Source: Rathayibacter sp. VKM Ac-2857
Lineage (GTDB): Bacteria; Actinomycetota; Actinomycetes; Actinomycetales; Microbacteriaceae
DNA: 64,000 nt
Reading direction: 5' to 3'
Assembly: GCF_013205025.1 (NCBI RefSeq)
Contig: NZ_JABMLE010000004.1
Span: forward strand, 308,946-372,945
Numbering within the stretch: position 1 is the stretch's first letter; the number at the start of each line of letters is the position of its first letter. Positions 29,158-38,202 of the stretch are shown piece after piece. Under the pieces are notes generated by a model. That model was not told the DNA's origin, did no database searches, and saw nothing but the letters and a program-made list of their open reading frames with translations. The translations under genes were made by a program, and so were the position numbers.

Positions 29158-29993
29158 TGCTGATCGAGTAGGCCGCGGAGCGTGCGTATCGAGCGGAGGG
29201 GGCGCCTTCGGCGCCAGCGCGGGGCGGGGAAGAGACCGACGTCCTTGGGGTGGTGGGTCTCGATACGCCCCTTCGGGGCTACTCGACCAGCATGTGCAGC
29301 GCGCTCGTCTCGCTTGCGGGGCCGGCCCCTTCATGCTGATCGAGTAGTCCGCGGAGCGGGCGTATCGAGATCCACCACCGCCTGCACATCGGTCGCCGGG
29401 TCTCGATACGCCGCTGTGCGGCTACTCGACCAGCATGTGCAGCGAGCTTGTCTCGCTTGCGCGGCCCGGCCCCATCATGCTGATCGAGTAGGCCGCGGAG
29501 CGGGCGTCTCGAGATCCACCGCCGCCGGCGCGCTGGTCGCCGGGTCTCTCAGGTAAGTGCACCTGATCCGTATGGGGAAAGTCATGTCGATCGAGTAGCC
29601 CGCGCAGCGGGCGTATCGAGATCCACCACGGTCAGGACGCTGAGTCTGCAGACCCGCCCTGCTGGTGACGGTGGGTCTCGATACGCCCCTGCGGGGCTAC
29701 TCGACCATCATGTTTGCGGGCGTCTTCTTCAAGGAGATCCACCACCGCCTGCACGCTGGTCGCCGGGTCTCGATACGCCGCTCCGGGGCTACTCGCCAGC
29801 AGGGGTGGCGATGCAGCTCGCGGAGCGAGTCCTCTCCCTCTGCTGATCGGGCGGCTGGCCGCTCCGTGGTGATCGAGTGGGCCGCGGAGGGGGCCTATCG
29901 AGATCCACCACCGTCAGAAGACGGGTTCGCAGACCCGCTCTGCTGACGACGGCGGGTCTCGATACGCCCCTGCGGGGCTACTCGACCAGCATG
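29158..29993. repeat. REP-like palindromic repeat cluster 2 (10 copies)
   Basis: Largest repeat cluster, filling the gap between convergent rpmE2 and the 3-hydroxyacyl-CoA dehydrogenase gene; no coding region is supported here. Orientation A copies: 29158-29194, 29332-29376, 29476-29520, 29584-29628, 29869-29908. Orientation B: 29251-29294, 29396-29437, 29670-29712, 29763-29802, 29952-29994. Spacers also recur: 29194-29244 (with GGAGGGGGCGCCTTCGGCGC) matches 40691-40742, and the A-to-B spacer at 29629-29669 matches those of clusters 1 and 3. The tail 30000-30060 (TCACCACCGAGACGCGAAGC) recurs at 40931-40950. Confidence 0.92.
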
Positions 29994-30066
29994 ACGGGGT
30001 GAAGGCGCGTCCTCTTCCTCACCACCGAGACGCGAAGCAGCCTCATCGCTCGAGGCGCGGTGCGGA

Positions 30067-30924
30067 TCAGTAGCGGTAGAAGCCTTCGCCGGTGGCGGTG
30101 CCGAGCCTGCCCTGGTCGAGGTAGTCGGTCTTGAGGTGGGCGGCGAAGGCCTGGGAGGCCTCGTCGGGAGCGGCGACGGCGACGTGGTAAGCGGTGTTGA
30201 GGCCGATGACGTCGAAGATCTGGAAGGGGCCGAGCGGGGCTCCGGTGCCGATCCGCCAGGTCTTGTCGATGGTCTCGGGGTCGGCGTAGCCGCCCATCAG
30301 CAGGCCGCTCGCGGCGTTCAGGAGCGGCACCAGCAGCGAGTTGAGCAGGTAGCCGGCCTTCTCCTTCTGCAGCCGGATCGGCTCCAGTCCGCTCCCGACG
30401 GCGAAGGCGACGACCGCGTCGATCACAGCCGGGTCGGTGTCGGCGGTGCCCATGATCTCGGCGGTGTTCTGCACCCAGACGTGGTTGGCGTAGTGCAGGG
30501 CGAGGAAGCGGTCGGGGCGGCCGGTCGACTCCTTCAGGTCGCTGGGGAGCAGCGTCGAGGAGTTGGTGGCGAAGATCGTCCGCTCGGGGGCGAGCGCGCC
30601 GAGGCGGCCGTAGAGCTCCTGCTTGAGCGCGAGGTCCTCGGGGACGGCCTCGATCACGAGGTCGGCGTCGGCGACGGCCTCGGCGAGATCGGAGGTGAGG
30701 CGCAGCGACTCGAGGGCCGCGGCGCCGCCGCCGGGGATCCCTCCGGAGACCTGTGCCGACTCGTAGACGCCGGCGAGGCCGCGGAAGCGCTCACGCGCCC
30801 CGTCGAGCACCTCGTCGGTGACGTCGTAGCCGGTGACGGCGAAGCCGTGGAAGGCGGCCTGGAACGCGATCTGGGAGCCGAGGACTCCGCTGCCGAGGAC
30901 GGTGATCGTGCGGATGGTGGGCAT
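30067..30924 (-). CDS. 3-Hydroxyacyl-CoA dehydrogenase family protein
   Basis: 285-residue NAD-dependent dehydrogenase. Rossmann motif VLGSGVLGSQIA is at 9-20, VIEAVPEDLALKQELYGRL in the middle, ATNSSTLLPSDL next, and the catalytic histidine probably in LALHYANHVW (a variant of the usual GMHFFNP). The C-terminal domain has KEKAGYLLNSLLVPLLNAA and GPFQIFDVIGLN. Probably acts on a short 3-hydroxyacyl-CoA such as 3-hydroxybutyryl-CoA. GAGGAG lies seven bases before the ATG. No other beta-oxidation gene is nearby. Confidence 0.85.
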   Translation of the reverse strand: MPTIRTITVLGSGVLGSQIAFQAAFHGFAVTGYDVTDEVLDGARERFRGLAGVYESAQVSGGIPGGGAAALESLRLTSDLAEAVADADLVIEAVPEDLALKQELYGRLGALAPERTIFATNSSTLLPSDLKESTGRPDRFLALHYANHVWVQNTAEIMGTADTDPAVIDAVVAFAVGSGLEPIRLQKEKAGYLLNSLLVPLLNAASGLLMGGYADPETIDKTWRIGTGAPLGPFQIFDVIGLNTAYHVAVAAPDEASQAFAAHLKTDYLDQGRLGTATGEGFYRY

Positions 30925-31078
30925 GACTGCTCCTCGCCGGGGACTCGGGTGGTCCCGCTGTCCTCCGATCCCAGCGCAGCGCGGGGCGGCGGTCGAGCGG
31001 TTGCGCGCGGGGGCCGCCGCATGTCCTCCTGACGGAGACGCGGGTCCGGTGCCCGTGACGCGACGGGCCGGAAGGCGG

Positions 31079-31084
31079 TAGCGT
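31079..31084 (+). promoter_or_regulatory. -10 element for the YdeI-like gene, leaderless type
   Basis: TAGCGT, six bases before the ATG at 31091; no ribosome-binding sequence is present. Confidence 0.5.
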
Positions 31085-31090
31085 CCGGGC

Positions 31091-31663
31091 ATGGTGTCCT
31101 TCGCCGACAAGCCGATCCTGCCGCTCACGACACCCGAGGAGTGGGACGCGTATCTCCGCGATGCACCCGACCCGGGTGGCGTGCGGTTGAAGCTGCGGAA
31201 GAAGGCGGCCGTCGATCCGGGCATCACCTACGCGGAGGCGCTCGACGTCGCGCTCTGCCACGGCTGGATCGACGGGCAGGCGGGGGCGTTCGACGAGCAG
31301 TTCAAGCTGCAGGCGTTCACTCCGCGCCGCCGGGCGAGCCCCTGGTCGAAGGTGAACCGCGATCACGTGGCGCGGCTGCTCGAGGAGGGCCGGATGCTGC
31401 CGGCCGGGCTCGCCGAGGTGGAGCGGGCGCGGGCGGACGGGCGCTGGGACGCCGCCTACCGTCAGCGCGACGCGGAGGTGCCGGACGACTTCACGGCGGC
31501 ACTGGCCGCGGATCCCGCCGCCGCGGCCTTCTTCGCGACCGTCGGCGGGCAGAAGCGCTTCGCGTTCCTGTTCCGGCTGTCGCAGCTGAAGCGGCCGGAG
31601 ACGCGGGAGCGGCGGATCGCGGAGTACGTGGCGCTGCTCGCGGAGGGGCGCACGCTCACCTGA
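31091..31663 (+). CDS. YdeI/OmpD-associated family protein
   Basis: 190 residues. The YdeI family pattern is recognisable: an N-terminal TTPEEWDAYLRDAPD, the ALCHGWIDGQAGAFDEQF core, FTPRRRASPWSKVNRDHV, and a C-terminal helical LSQLKRPETRERRIAEYV. Cytosolic, no membrane segment or signal peptide. The molecular function is not established; the family is linked to cationic-peptide or stress responses in some bacteria. Monocistronic, convergent with the exonuclease gene. Confidence 0.82.
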   Translation: MVSFADKPILPLTTPEEWDAYLRDAPDPGGVRLKLRKKAAVDPGITYAEALDVALCHGWIDGQAGAFDEQFKLQAFTPRRRASPWSKVNRDHVARLLEEGRMLPAGLAEVERARADGRWDAAYRQRDAEVPDDFTAALAADPAAAAFFATVGGQKRFAFLFRLSQLKRPETRERRIAEYVALLAEGRTLT

Positions 31664-31686
31664 GCCGCGGAGTCGGTGCCGGGCGA

Positions 31687-31724
31687 TCAGTGCCCGCCGG
31701 TCAGTGCCCGCCGCTCAGTGCCGG
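31687..31724. repeat. Tandem 14-bp repeat at a convergent junction
   Basis: TCAGTGCCCGCCGG (31687-31700), TCAGTGCCCGCCGC (31701-31714) and a partial third copy (31715-31724) that begins on the exonuclease stop codon and includes its last codons. Copy-number change here would alter the end of that protein. Confidence 0.8.
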
Positions 31725-32518
31725 ACGGGCCAGGCGCCGTCGGCGACGAAGCTCTCGTCGCGGACGCGGCGCATGTACTCCTGGAACGACTCGGCCTGGG
31801 TGCGGCACCAGTCGATCTGCAGGGCGTGCAGCGCCTCGGCACCGCCGCCGAGCTCCTCGGCGAAGGCGCGGCCGAGGGCCTGGGCGACGCGGCCCGCGGC
31901 GATCGCGTCGGCACCGGCGTCGTGCGCCTCGGTCAGCGGGACGCCGTAGTGCAGCGCGGCCTGGACGAGGGTGCGCTTGCCCTTGCGGTAGCGGTCGACC
32001 GCCTTGTCGATCACGAGCGGGTCGATGACGGGACTCGGGTCGATCAGCACCGGGACGCCCCAGCGGCGCGCCTCGAAGGCGAGCAGCGAGAGGTCGTAGG
32101 GGGCGTTGTAGATGACGACGGGGATGCCGTCGGCGAGGAGCGAGCGCAGCGCCTCCGAGACCTCGGCGACGACCTCGCCGGCGGGGCGGCCGTGCTCGCG
32201 GGCGTGCTCGGTGCTGATGCCGTGCACGGCGCTGGCGCCGGCCGGGATCTCGACGCCCGGGTCCGCGAGCCAGGTCGTGCCCTCGACCGGGGTGCCGTCG
32301 GCGTCGATCACGCCGACGTGCGCGGTGACGATGCGGCTGGTGCGGACGTCGATGCCGGTGGTCTCGAGATCGAAGACGGCGAGACGGTCGTACCAGCGGG
32401 CACCGTCGGAGCCTTCCGACCTCTCCGACGAACCTGCGGACCCGCCGGTGCACCCGGCTTCGTCGAGGAGGCTCTCGTCGAAGAGCGTCGGTGCCTGGTT
32501 CGTCTCGGTGGTGCTCAC
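31715..32518 (-). CDS. DEDD-type 3'-5' exonuclease (DnaQ-like)
   Basis: 267 residues. An exonuclease domain begins at about residue 45: motif I FDLETTGIDVRTSRIV with the catalytic Asp and Glu, motif II IYNAPYDLSLL, and motif III HDAGADAIAAGRV with the catalytic His and Asp. The N-terminal 40 residues are low complexity (Gly/Ser/Glu). Relatives include the DNA polymerase III epsilon subunit and RNase T; as a lone gene it is probably a general 3'-5' exonuclease in repair or nucleic-acid turnover. GTG start. Confidence 0.87.
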   Translation of the reverse strand: MSTTETNQAPTLFDESLLDEAGCTGGSAGSSERSEGSDGARWYDRLAVFDLETTGIDVRTSRIVTAHVGVIDADGTPVEGTTWLADPGVEIPAGASAVHGISTEHAREHGRPAGEVVAEVSEALRSLLADGIPVVIYNAPYDLSLLAFEARRWGVPVLIDPSPVIDPLVIDKAVDRYRKGKRTLVQAALHYGVPLTEAHDAGADAIAAGRVAQALGRAFAEELGGGAEALHALQIDWCRTQAESFQEYMRRVRDESFVADGAWPVRH

Positions 32519-32597
32519 GCCGACAGCCTAGGCGGGGCCTCCGACATCGTCGGGAGGCCCCGCGGCGTGCTGCGCGGTCGAGCGGGCGAAGGCCGGA

Positions 32598-34328
32598 TCA
32601 GCGGGTGAGGCCGTCGCGGGTCTGGCCCGCCTTCGCGACGTGCAGCCAGAAGAAGCCCTGGGTGCCGAGCGTCATCGTCAGCGCGCCGTCCTCGGAGAAG
32701 CCGGGGAAGCGGCCGCCGCCGAAGAGGTCGGTGAGCGTCGAGCCGGGGTTCTCGGGGTCGGTGATCGTCACCGAGACCGGGTTGTGGTTGAAGCTGAAGA
32801 CGCAGAGCACCTCCTCCGGCTGGTCGCCCATCGCCGTGCCGGAGCCGGCGTAGTCGCGGACGAAGGCGAGCACCGACTCGTGGTCGGTCTCGAGCACGCG
32901 CATCGAGCCGAGGCCGAAGGCGGGGTGGCCGCGGCGCACGTGCAGCACGTTCCGCATCCAGTGCAGCAGCGAGCGCGACTGGGCGAGCTGCGCCTCCACG
33001 TTGACCTGGTTGTAGTGGTAGACGAGCGACTGGACGATCGGCTGCACGAGCTTGCCTGGGTCGGCCGCCGAGAAGCCGGCGTTGCGGTCCGGCGTCCACT
33101 GCATCGGCGTGCGCGAGGCGTCGCGGTCGTTCAGCCAGATGTTGTCGCCCATGCCGATCTCGTCCCCGTAGTAGAGGAACGGGCTGCCGGCGAGCGAGAA
33201 GAGCAGGGCGTTGATCAGCTCGAGCTCGGCGCGCGAATTGTCGAGCAGCGGCGCCAGCCGGCGGCGGATGCCGATGTTGGAGCGCATCCGCGGGTCGTAG
33301 GCGTACCAGCCGTACATCGCCTGCCGGTACTCCTCCGAGACCATCTCGAGGGTCAGCTCGTCATGGTTGCGGAGGAAGACGCCCCAGGCGGCGCCCGAGG
33401 GGATGTCGAAGGTCTCGGAGAGCACCTTCTTGAGCTCGTTCGCGGTCTGGGCGCGGAGGGAGTAGAAGATGCGCGGCATGACCGGGAAGTCGAAGGCCAT
33501 GTGGCACTCCGGCTCCTCCTCGGTGCCGAAGAACGCGGCGACTTCGCGCGGCCACTGGTTCGCCTCGGCGATCAGGATGCGGCCGGGGTAGTCGCGGTCG
33601 ACCATGGTGCGCAGGTTCTTGATGAAGTCGTGGGTGGGCGGCTCGCCCTCGCCGTTGCCCTCGTCGGACTCGTAGAGGTAGGGGATCGCGTCCAGGCGGA
33701 TGCCGTCGACGCCGAGGTCGAGCCAGAACTTGACGACGTCGTGGATCGCCTCGTGCACGGCCGGGTTCTCGAAGTTGAGGTCGGGCTGGTGCGAGAAGAA
33801 GCGGTGGAAGTAGAACTGGCGGCGCTCCGCGTCGAAGGCCCAGTTCGAGTCCTCGGTGTCGACGAAGATGATCCGGATGTCCGGGTACTTGTCGTCGGTG
33901 TCGTTCCAGACGTAGAAGTCGCCGTAGGGGCCCTCGGGGTCGGAGCGCGACTGCTGGAACCACTCGTGCTGGTCGCTGGTGTGGTTGAGCGGGAAGTCCA
34001 TCACGATGCGCATGTTGCGCTCGTGGGCCTTCCGGACGAGTTCGCGGAAGTCCTCCATGGTGCCGAACTCGGGGAGGATCGCCTTGAAGTCGGAGACGTC
34101 GTAGCCGCCGTCGCGCAGCGGCGACATGTAGAAGGGCGGCAGCCAGAGCGCGTCGATGCCGAGCCACTGCAGATAGTCGAGCTTGGACGCCAGGCCGTTG
34201 ATGTCGCCGGCGCCGTCTCCGTTCGAGTCGTAGTACGACCGGATCATGACCTCGTAGAACACGGCCCTGCGGTACCACTGCGGATCGAGGGCGAGCCCGG
34301 GGAGTTGGATCGGGGACGTGAAGCTCAC
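32598..34328 (-). CDS. treS: Maltose alpha-D-glucosyltransferase / trehalose synthase
   Basis: GH13 enzyme that interconverts maltose and trehalose and can feed the TreS-Pep2-GlgE route to glycogen. 576 residues, the usual size without a fused maltokinase. Landmarks: FYEVMIRSYYDSNGDGAGD, the nucleophile in DGIRLDAIPYL, the acid/base in ILIAEANQW, and the third carboxylate in FLRNHDELTLEM. The GTG start has AAGGAG four bases upstream; the extra frame beyond it is not TreS-like. No glgE or pep2 is in the window. Confidence 0.93.
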   Translation of the reverse strand: MSFTSPIQLPGLALDPQWYRRAVFYEVMIRSYYDSNGDGAGDINGLASKLDYLQWLGIDALWLPPFYMSPLRDGGYDVSDFKAILPEFGTMEDFRELVRKAHERNMRIVMDFPLNHTSDQHEWFQQSRSDPEGPYGDFYVWNDTDDKYPDIRIIFVDTEDSNWAFDAERRQFYFHRFFSHQPDLNFENPAVHEAIHDVVKFWLDLGVDGIRLDAIPYLYESDEGNGEGEPPTHDFIKNLRTMVDRDYPGRILIAEANQWPREVAAFFGTEEEPECHMAFDFPVMPRIFYSLRAQTANELKKVLSETFDIPSGAAWGVFLRNHDELTLEMVSEEYRQAMYGWYAYDPRMRSNIGIRRRLAPLLDNSRAELELINALLFSLAGSPFLYYGDEIGMGDNIWLNDRDASRTPMQWTPDRNAGFSAADPGKLVQPIVQSLVYHYNQVNVEAQLAQSRSLLHWMRNVLHVRRGHPAFGLGSMRVLETDHESVLAFVRDYAGSGTAMGDQPEEVLCVFSFNHNPVSVTITDPENPGSTLTDLFGGGRFPGFSEDGALTMTLGTQGFFWLHVAKAGQTRDGLTR

Positions 34329-34491
34329 GGTGCTCCTTCTGCTGCTGCCTGAGCGGATGACCGGCGCCGCGCCGGGATCGGAGCGGAGGACGGGGGACGG
34401 GCGGTGCGTCGCGTGCGAACGCGCCTTCATGCTTGCGGCTCGGATCGAGGGCCCGCAAGGCGTTGCGGCGGGAAGTTCGACGGGCTTTCCC

Positions 34492-34497
34492 TACGAT
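34492..34497 (+). promoter_or_regulatory. -10 element upstream of the alpha/beta hydrolase
   Basis: TACGAT, ten bases before the ATG at 34508, giving a transcript with a leader of only a few bases. Confidence 0.45.
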
Positions 34498-34507
34498 GGG
34501 GACCGTC

Positions 34508-35419
34508 ATGACCATAGCCTCCCCCTACGCCGCCGACCTCGGGCGACTCGCCATCAGCGAGAGCGCCGTCGACGTCGCCGGGGCCGCCACCGCCTACTGG
34601 AGCTACGGCGACCCCGACGCCGGGACCGTGCTGGTCCTGGTGCACGGATTCCGCGGCGAGCACCACGGGCTGGAGCCGGTGATCGCGCGGCTGCTCGCGG
34701 GCGGCGCGGACGCCCGCGTGATCGCGCCCGACCTGCCCGGCTTCGGCGCGTCGCCGCCGATGACGGCGCACTCGCACGACGTCGAGGGCTACGCGGCCTG
34801 GCTCGGCGAGTTCCTGGACGCGCTCGGGCTGCGGGGGAGTGCGGTCGTGCTCGGGCACTCCTTCGGCTCGATCGTCTCCGCGGCGGCCGTCGCGGGCGGG
34901 CTGGAGACTCCGCTGCTCGTGCTCGTCAATCCGATCGCCGCGCCCGCCCTCGCGGGGCCCCGTGGCGTGCTGACCCGGCTCGCGGTGCTCTACTACCGCC
35001 TCGGCGCGGTGCTGCCCCGCCCGCTGGGGCTGCGCCTGCTCGGGGATCCGCTGATCGTGCGGGTGATGAGCCTCGCGATGGTGAAGACCAAGGACGGGCC
35101 GCTGCGCCGCTTCGTGCACGACCAGCACGACCGCTACTTCAGCGCCTTCGCCTCGCGCGACACGGTGCTGGAGGCGTTCCGTGCCTCGGTGTCGCACGAC
35201 GTCAGCGAGTACGCCGCGCGGATCGCGGCGCCGACGCTGCTGATCGCCGCGGCGCAGGACGACATCACCCCGCTCGCCGCGCAGTACCGCCTGCTCGAGG
35301 CGCTGCCGCACGCACGCCTGCACGTGATCGACGGGGTCGGGCACCTCATCCACTACGAGACGCCGGACGAGGCGGCCGCCGTCCTCCGCGCGGCCCTGGA
35401 CGAGGGGATCGACCGATGA
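34508..35419 (+). CDS. Alpha/beta-fold hydrolase
   Basis: 303 residues. Oxyanion region LVLVHGFRGEHHG, the nucleophile elbow GHSFGS, the acid in AAAQDDITPL, and the catalytic histidine in VGHLIHYETP form a complete triad. Substrate is not predictable. ATG 34508 was chosen because it follows the promoter element; an upstream in-frame ATG at 34496 overlaps that element. Its stop overlaps the glycosyltransferase start (ATGA), so the two probably act in one pathway, perhaps cell-envelope or metabolite glycosylation. Confidence 0.85.
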   Translation: MTIASPYAADLGRLAISESAVDVAGAATAYWSYGDPDAGTVLVLVHGFRGEHHGLEPVIARLLAGGADARVIAPDLPGFGASPPMTAHSHDVEGYAAWLGEFLDALGLRGSAVVLGHSFGSIVSAAAVAGGLETPLLVLVNPIAAPALAGPRGVLTRLAVLYYRLGAVLPRPLGLRLLGDPLIVRVMSLAMVKTKDGPLRRFVHDQHDRYFSAFASRDTVLEAFRASVSHDVSEYAARIAAPTLLIAAAQDDITPLAAQYRLLEALPHARLHVIDGVGHLIHYETPDEAAAVLRAALDEGIDR

Positions 35420-36495
35420 GGATCGTCGTCGACTGCCGGTACACCCGGCTCGAGCGCCACGACGGCATCAGCCGCTACACCGCGGAGATCGTGGCCGAGC
35501 TGGCGAAGCTGCACGACGTGACGATGCTGATCAGCGACCGCCGCCAGCGATCGATGCTGCCGGATCTGCCGTGGGAGAAGGTCACGTCGCCGACCGGGCC
35601 GTTCGAGCCGTTCGTGGCGCTGCTGGTGAACCGGCTGCGGCCCGACGTCGTCTTCTCGCCGATGCAGACGATGGGCTCGCTCGGCCGGCGCTACGAGCTC
35701 GTGCTGACCGTGCACGACCTGATCTACTACCGCCACCGCACGCCGCCGCGCGATCTGCCGCTGCCGGTGCGCGGGCTCTGGCGGCTCTACCACCTGGCCT
35801 GGTGGCCGCAGCGGCGCCTGCTGCAGCGCGCCGACGCGATCGTGACGGTGTCCGAGACGACCCGCGGGCTGCTCCGCACGCACCGGCTGACGACCCGGCC
35901 GGTCGTCGTGGTGCCGAACGCGGCGACGGCGCCGGACGAGGCGAGCGCAGCCCTCGCGGCGGCGCTGCCGGACCGCTCGGACGCGCGCTCGCTCGTCTAC
36001 ATGGGCTCGTTCATGCCCTACAAGAACGTGGAGTCGCTGGCGCGGGCGATGCGGCTGCTGCCCGACTACGAGCTGCACCTGATGAGCCGGGCGAGCGACG
36101 AGACGGTGGAGACCCTCCGCTCGCTCGCGCCGACGGCGAAGCTGGTCTTCCACCAGGGGGCGGACGACGCCTCCTACCGCGAGGCGCTCGCGCGCGCGAC
36201 GGCGCTGGTGACCGCGAGCCGGGACGAGGGCTTCGGCATCCCGCTGGTCGAGGCGATGGCGCTCGGCACCCCGGTCGTCGTCAGCGACATCCCGATCTTC
36301 CGCGAGATCGGCGGTGACGCGGCCGTCTACGTGGATCCCTCGAGCGCGAAGGGCATCGCCGAGGGCGTGCGCTCGCTCGAGGACCCGGAGCGCTGGCGGG
36401 AGCTGTCGGCGAAGGCGCGGAAGCGGGCGGCGGCGTACTCGTGGCGCGACTCCGCGCGGGTGCTGCTGGAGCTGCTGACGAGCGTCGGGCGCTGA
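35416..36495 (+). CDS. GT4-family glycosyltransferase
   Basis: 359 residues with a GT-B fold. N-terminal CRYTRLERHDGISRYTAEI and DVVFSPMQTMGS form the acceptor side; ADAIVTVSETTR, VVVVPNAATAP and the donor-site DEGFGIPLVEAMALGTPVV (the E-x7-E motif) identify GT4. No membrane helix is evident, so it is cytosolic or peripheral. Donor and acceptor are unknown. It is translationally coupled to the alpha/beta hydrolase before it and convergent with the histidine phosphatase gene 19 bases away. Confidence 0.9.
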   Translation: MRIVVDCRYTRLERHDGISRYTAEIVAELAKLHDVTMLISDRRQRSMLPDLPWEKVTSPTGPFEPFVALLVNRLRPDVVFSPMQTMGSLGRRYELVLTVHDLIYYRHRTPPRDLPLPVRGLWRLYHLAWWPQRRLLQRADAIVTVSETTRGLLRTHRLTTRPVVVVPNAATAPDEASAALAAALPDRSDARSLVYMGSFMPYKNVESLARAMRLLPDYELHLMSRASDETVETLRSLAPTAKLVFHQGADDASYREALARATALVTASRDEGFGIPLVEAMALGTPVVVSDIPIFREIGGDAAVYVDPSSAKGIAEGVRSLEDPERWRELSAKARKRAAAYSWRDSARVLLELLTSVGR

Positions 36496-36514
36496 GCGGC
36501 GCCCGGGCCGGGCG

Positions 36515-37159
36515 TCAGGCGGGTGCGCTCGGGCTGAGCACGTCGTCCAGGTCGGACTGCAGGTCGGCGTCGACGACGACCACGTCGCCGGAGTCGTCGA
36601 CCGCGACGATCTGCAGGGCGCCGTCGACGATCGCGAAGTCGTGCCGCGAGCCGTTGCCGACGGTGGTGCCCTGGGCGGGCAGCTCGTCCTCGCTGAGGGC
36701 GCGGAGCAGGCTGCCGATGACGGCGCCGTGCGTCGCGACGATCACGCGCTGCTCCGGGAAGCGCTCGGCGATCTCGAGCAGCGCGGCCGTGGCGCGCTCG
36801 ACGACCTGGGCGCGGGTCTCGCAGCCGGGGATGCGGGCGCCCTCGATGCCGCCGGGGAAGAGCTCGCGGAGCTCGTCGCCGGTCATGCCCTCGGCCTCGC
36901 CGTAGGCGCGCTCGGCGACGCCCTCGACGACCTCGGGCTCGGGCAGGCCGAGACCGCGGGCGATGATCGCCCCGGTCTCGTGCGCGCGCTGGAGCGGGCT
37001 GGCGACGACGACGTCCCAGTCGCGCTCGCGCAGCAGCCGGGCGGCGGCGCGGGCCTGCGAGCGGCCGGTGTCGTTGAGCGGGATGTCGCTCGCGCCCTGG
37101 ATGCGGCGGGCGGCGTTCCAGTCGGTCTGGCCGTGCCGGACGAGGGTGAGCTGGGTCAC
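36515..37159 (-). CDS. Histidine phosphatase (phosphoglycerate mutase-like) family protein
   Basis: 214 residues. The phosphohistidine motif LTLVRHGQTDWNAARR is at about 5-20 and the second catalytic histidine is in VIVATHGAVIGSLLR. Other family residues are VVASPLQRAHET and the acid in YGEAEGMTGDEL. It is too divergent from GpmA to be called a mutase; broad-specificity phosphatase is more likely. GTG start with GAGAGG upstream. It lies 32 bases after the sirtuin gene on the same strand and is probably co-transcribed. Confidence 0.87.
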   Translation of the reverse strand: MTQLTLVRHGQTDWNAARRIQGASDIPLNDTGRSQARAAARLLRERDWDVVVASPLQRAHETGAIIARGLGLPEPEVVEGVAERAYGEAEGMTGDELRELFPGGIEGARIPGCETRAQVVERATAALLEIAERFPEQRVIVATHGAVIGSLLRALSEDELPAQGTTVGNGSRHDFAIVDGALQIVAVDDSGDVVVVDADLQSDLDDVLSPSAPA

Positions 37160-37191
37160 GAGGGCCTCTCGGGTGGTGGGGGAGCGGTGGG

Positions 37192-38124
37192 TCAGCGCGA
37201 CGGGAGGCGCTCGGCGAGGGCGCGGAGGACCTCGCTCGTGCCGCCGTCGATCTTGATGCCGGCCCGGGAGTCGCCCTTGGTGGTGCCGCGGTTGACGATG
37301 ACGATCGGCATCTTCGCGCGCCGGGCGATCTCGAGGAAGCGGATGCCGGAGTTGACGACGAGGGAGGAGCCGGCCACGAGCAGCGCGTCGGCGCCCGCGA
37401 CGATGGCGCGCGCCTCCTCGAACCGCTCGGTCGGGATGAACTCGCCGAAGAAGACGATGTCGGGCTTGAGGATGCCGCCGCAGACCGTGCACTCGGGGAC
37501 GGTCATCGCGGAGACGTCGTGCACCTCGGCGTCGCCGTCGGGGTTGAGCGAGGAGATGTCGGGATCGTCGAGCCAGGGGTTGAGCGCCTCGATGCGCTCG
37601 GCGATCGCGTCGCGGGCGAAGTACTGGCCGCAGGTCATGCAGCGGACGCGGTCGGCGGAGCCGTGCAGGTCGACCACGCGCTGGGAGCCGGCGCGCACGT
37701 GCAGGCCGTCGACGTTCTGGGTGACGACGCCGGTGAGCAGGCCGCGCTCCTCGAGCCGGGCGAGGGCGCGGTGGCCGTCGTTGGGCAGCGTGGCGGTGAA
37801 GCGGCGCCAGCCGAGCTGGCTGCCGGCCCAGTAGCGGCGGCGGTAATCGGGGTCGGCGACGAACTGGGAGTAGGTCATCGGGCTGCGGACGGGGGCTCCC
37901 GCGCCGCGGTAGTCGGGGATGCCGGAGTCGGTGCTGACGCCCGCGCCGGTGACGGCGGCGATGCGGCGGCCGGCGAGGAGCTCGACGGTGCGGTCGAGGG
38001 CGGCGGAGCGCTGGTCGTCGGCCCGCTGCAGATCGGCCTCGGCGGCCTGCTCGGCGTTCGGCTCGGCGGCCTGCTCGTCCTCGGCCCTGCGGCCGTCGGC
38101 GATCGGTGTCGGACCCGACTCCAT
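37192..38124 (-). CDS. NAD-dependent protein deacylase, Sir2 family
   Basis: 310 residues. NAD-binding GAGVSTDSGIPDYRG and TQNVDGLHVRAG, the catalytic histidine in VVDLHGSADRVRC, and a zinc site formed by CMTC and CTVCGG identify a sirtuin. It probably removes acyl groups from lysines of metabolic enzymes. The start ATG (MESGPTP) was chosen over an upstream GTG because AGGGAGG precedes it by six bases. The acidic, low-complexity N-terminus is about 45 residues long. TAAACT at 38175-38170 on the - strand is a -10 candidate. Confidence 0.92.
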   Translation of the reverse strand: MESGPTPIADGRRAEDEQAAEPNAEQAAEADLQRADDQRSAALDRTVELLAGRRIAAVTGAGVSTDSGIPDYRGAGAPVRSPMTYSQFVADPDYRRRYWAGSQLGWRRFTATLPNDGHRALARLEERGLLTGVVTQNVDGLHVRAGSQRVVDLHGSADRVRCMTCGQYFARDAIAERIEALNPWLDDPDISSLNPDGDAEVHDVSAMTVPECTVCGGILKPDIVFFGEFIPTERFEEARAIVAGADALLVAGSSLVVNSGIRFLEIARRAKMPIVIVNRGTTKGDSRAGIKIDGGTSEVLRALAERLPSR

Positions 38125-38190
38125 CCACGCCTCCCTCGGACACCCGCGCACGCGGGCACTCCATCCGCCAGTTTAGACCGCGCCGTGCCC

Positions 38191-38196
38191 TAGGGT
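38191..38196 (+). promoter_or_regulatory. -10 element for the SpoU-type methyltransferase, leaderless type
   Basis: TAGGGT, six bases before the ATG at 38203; no ribosome-binding sequence. Confidence 0.55.
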
Positions 38197-38202
38197 GCCG
38201 GG

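Noticed and set aside
29158-29993. CRISPR array
   Set aside because: Units alternate orientation, differ in spacing and in sequence, and the spacers themselves repeat; no cas gene is present.
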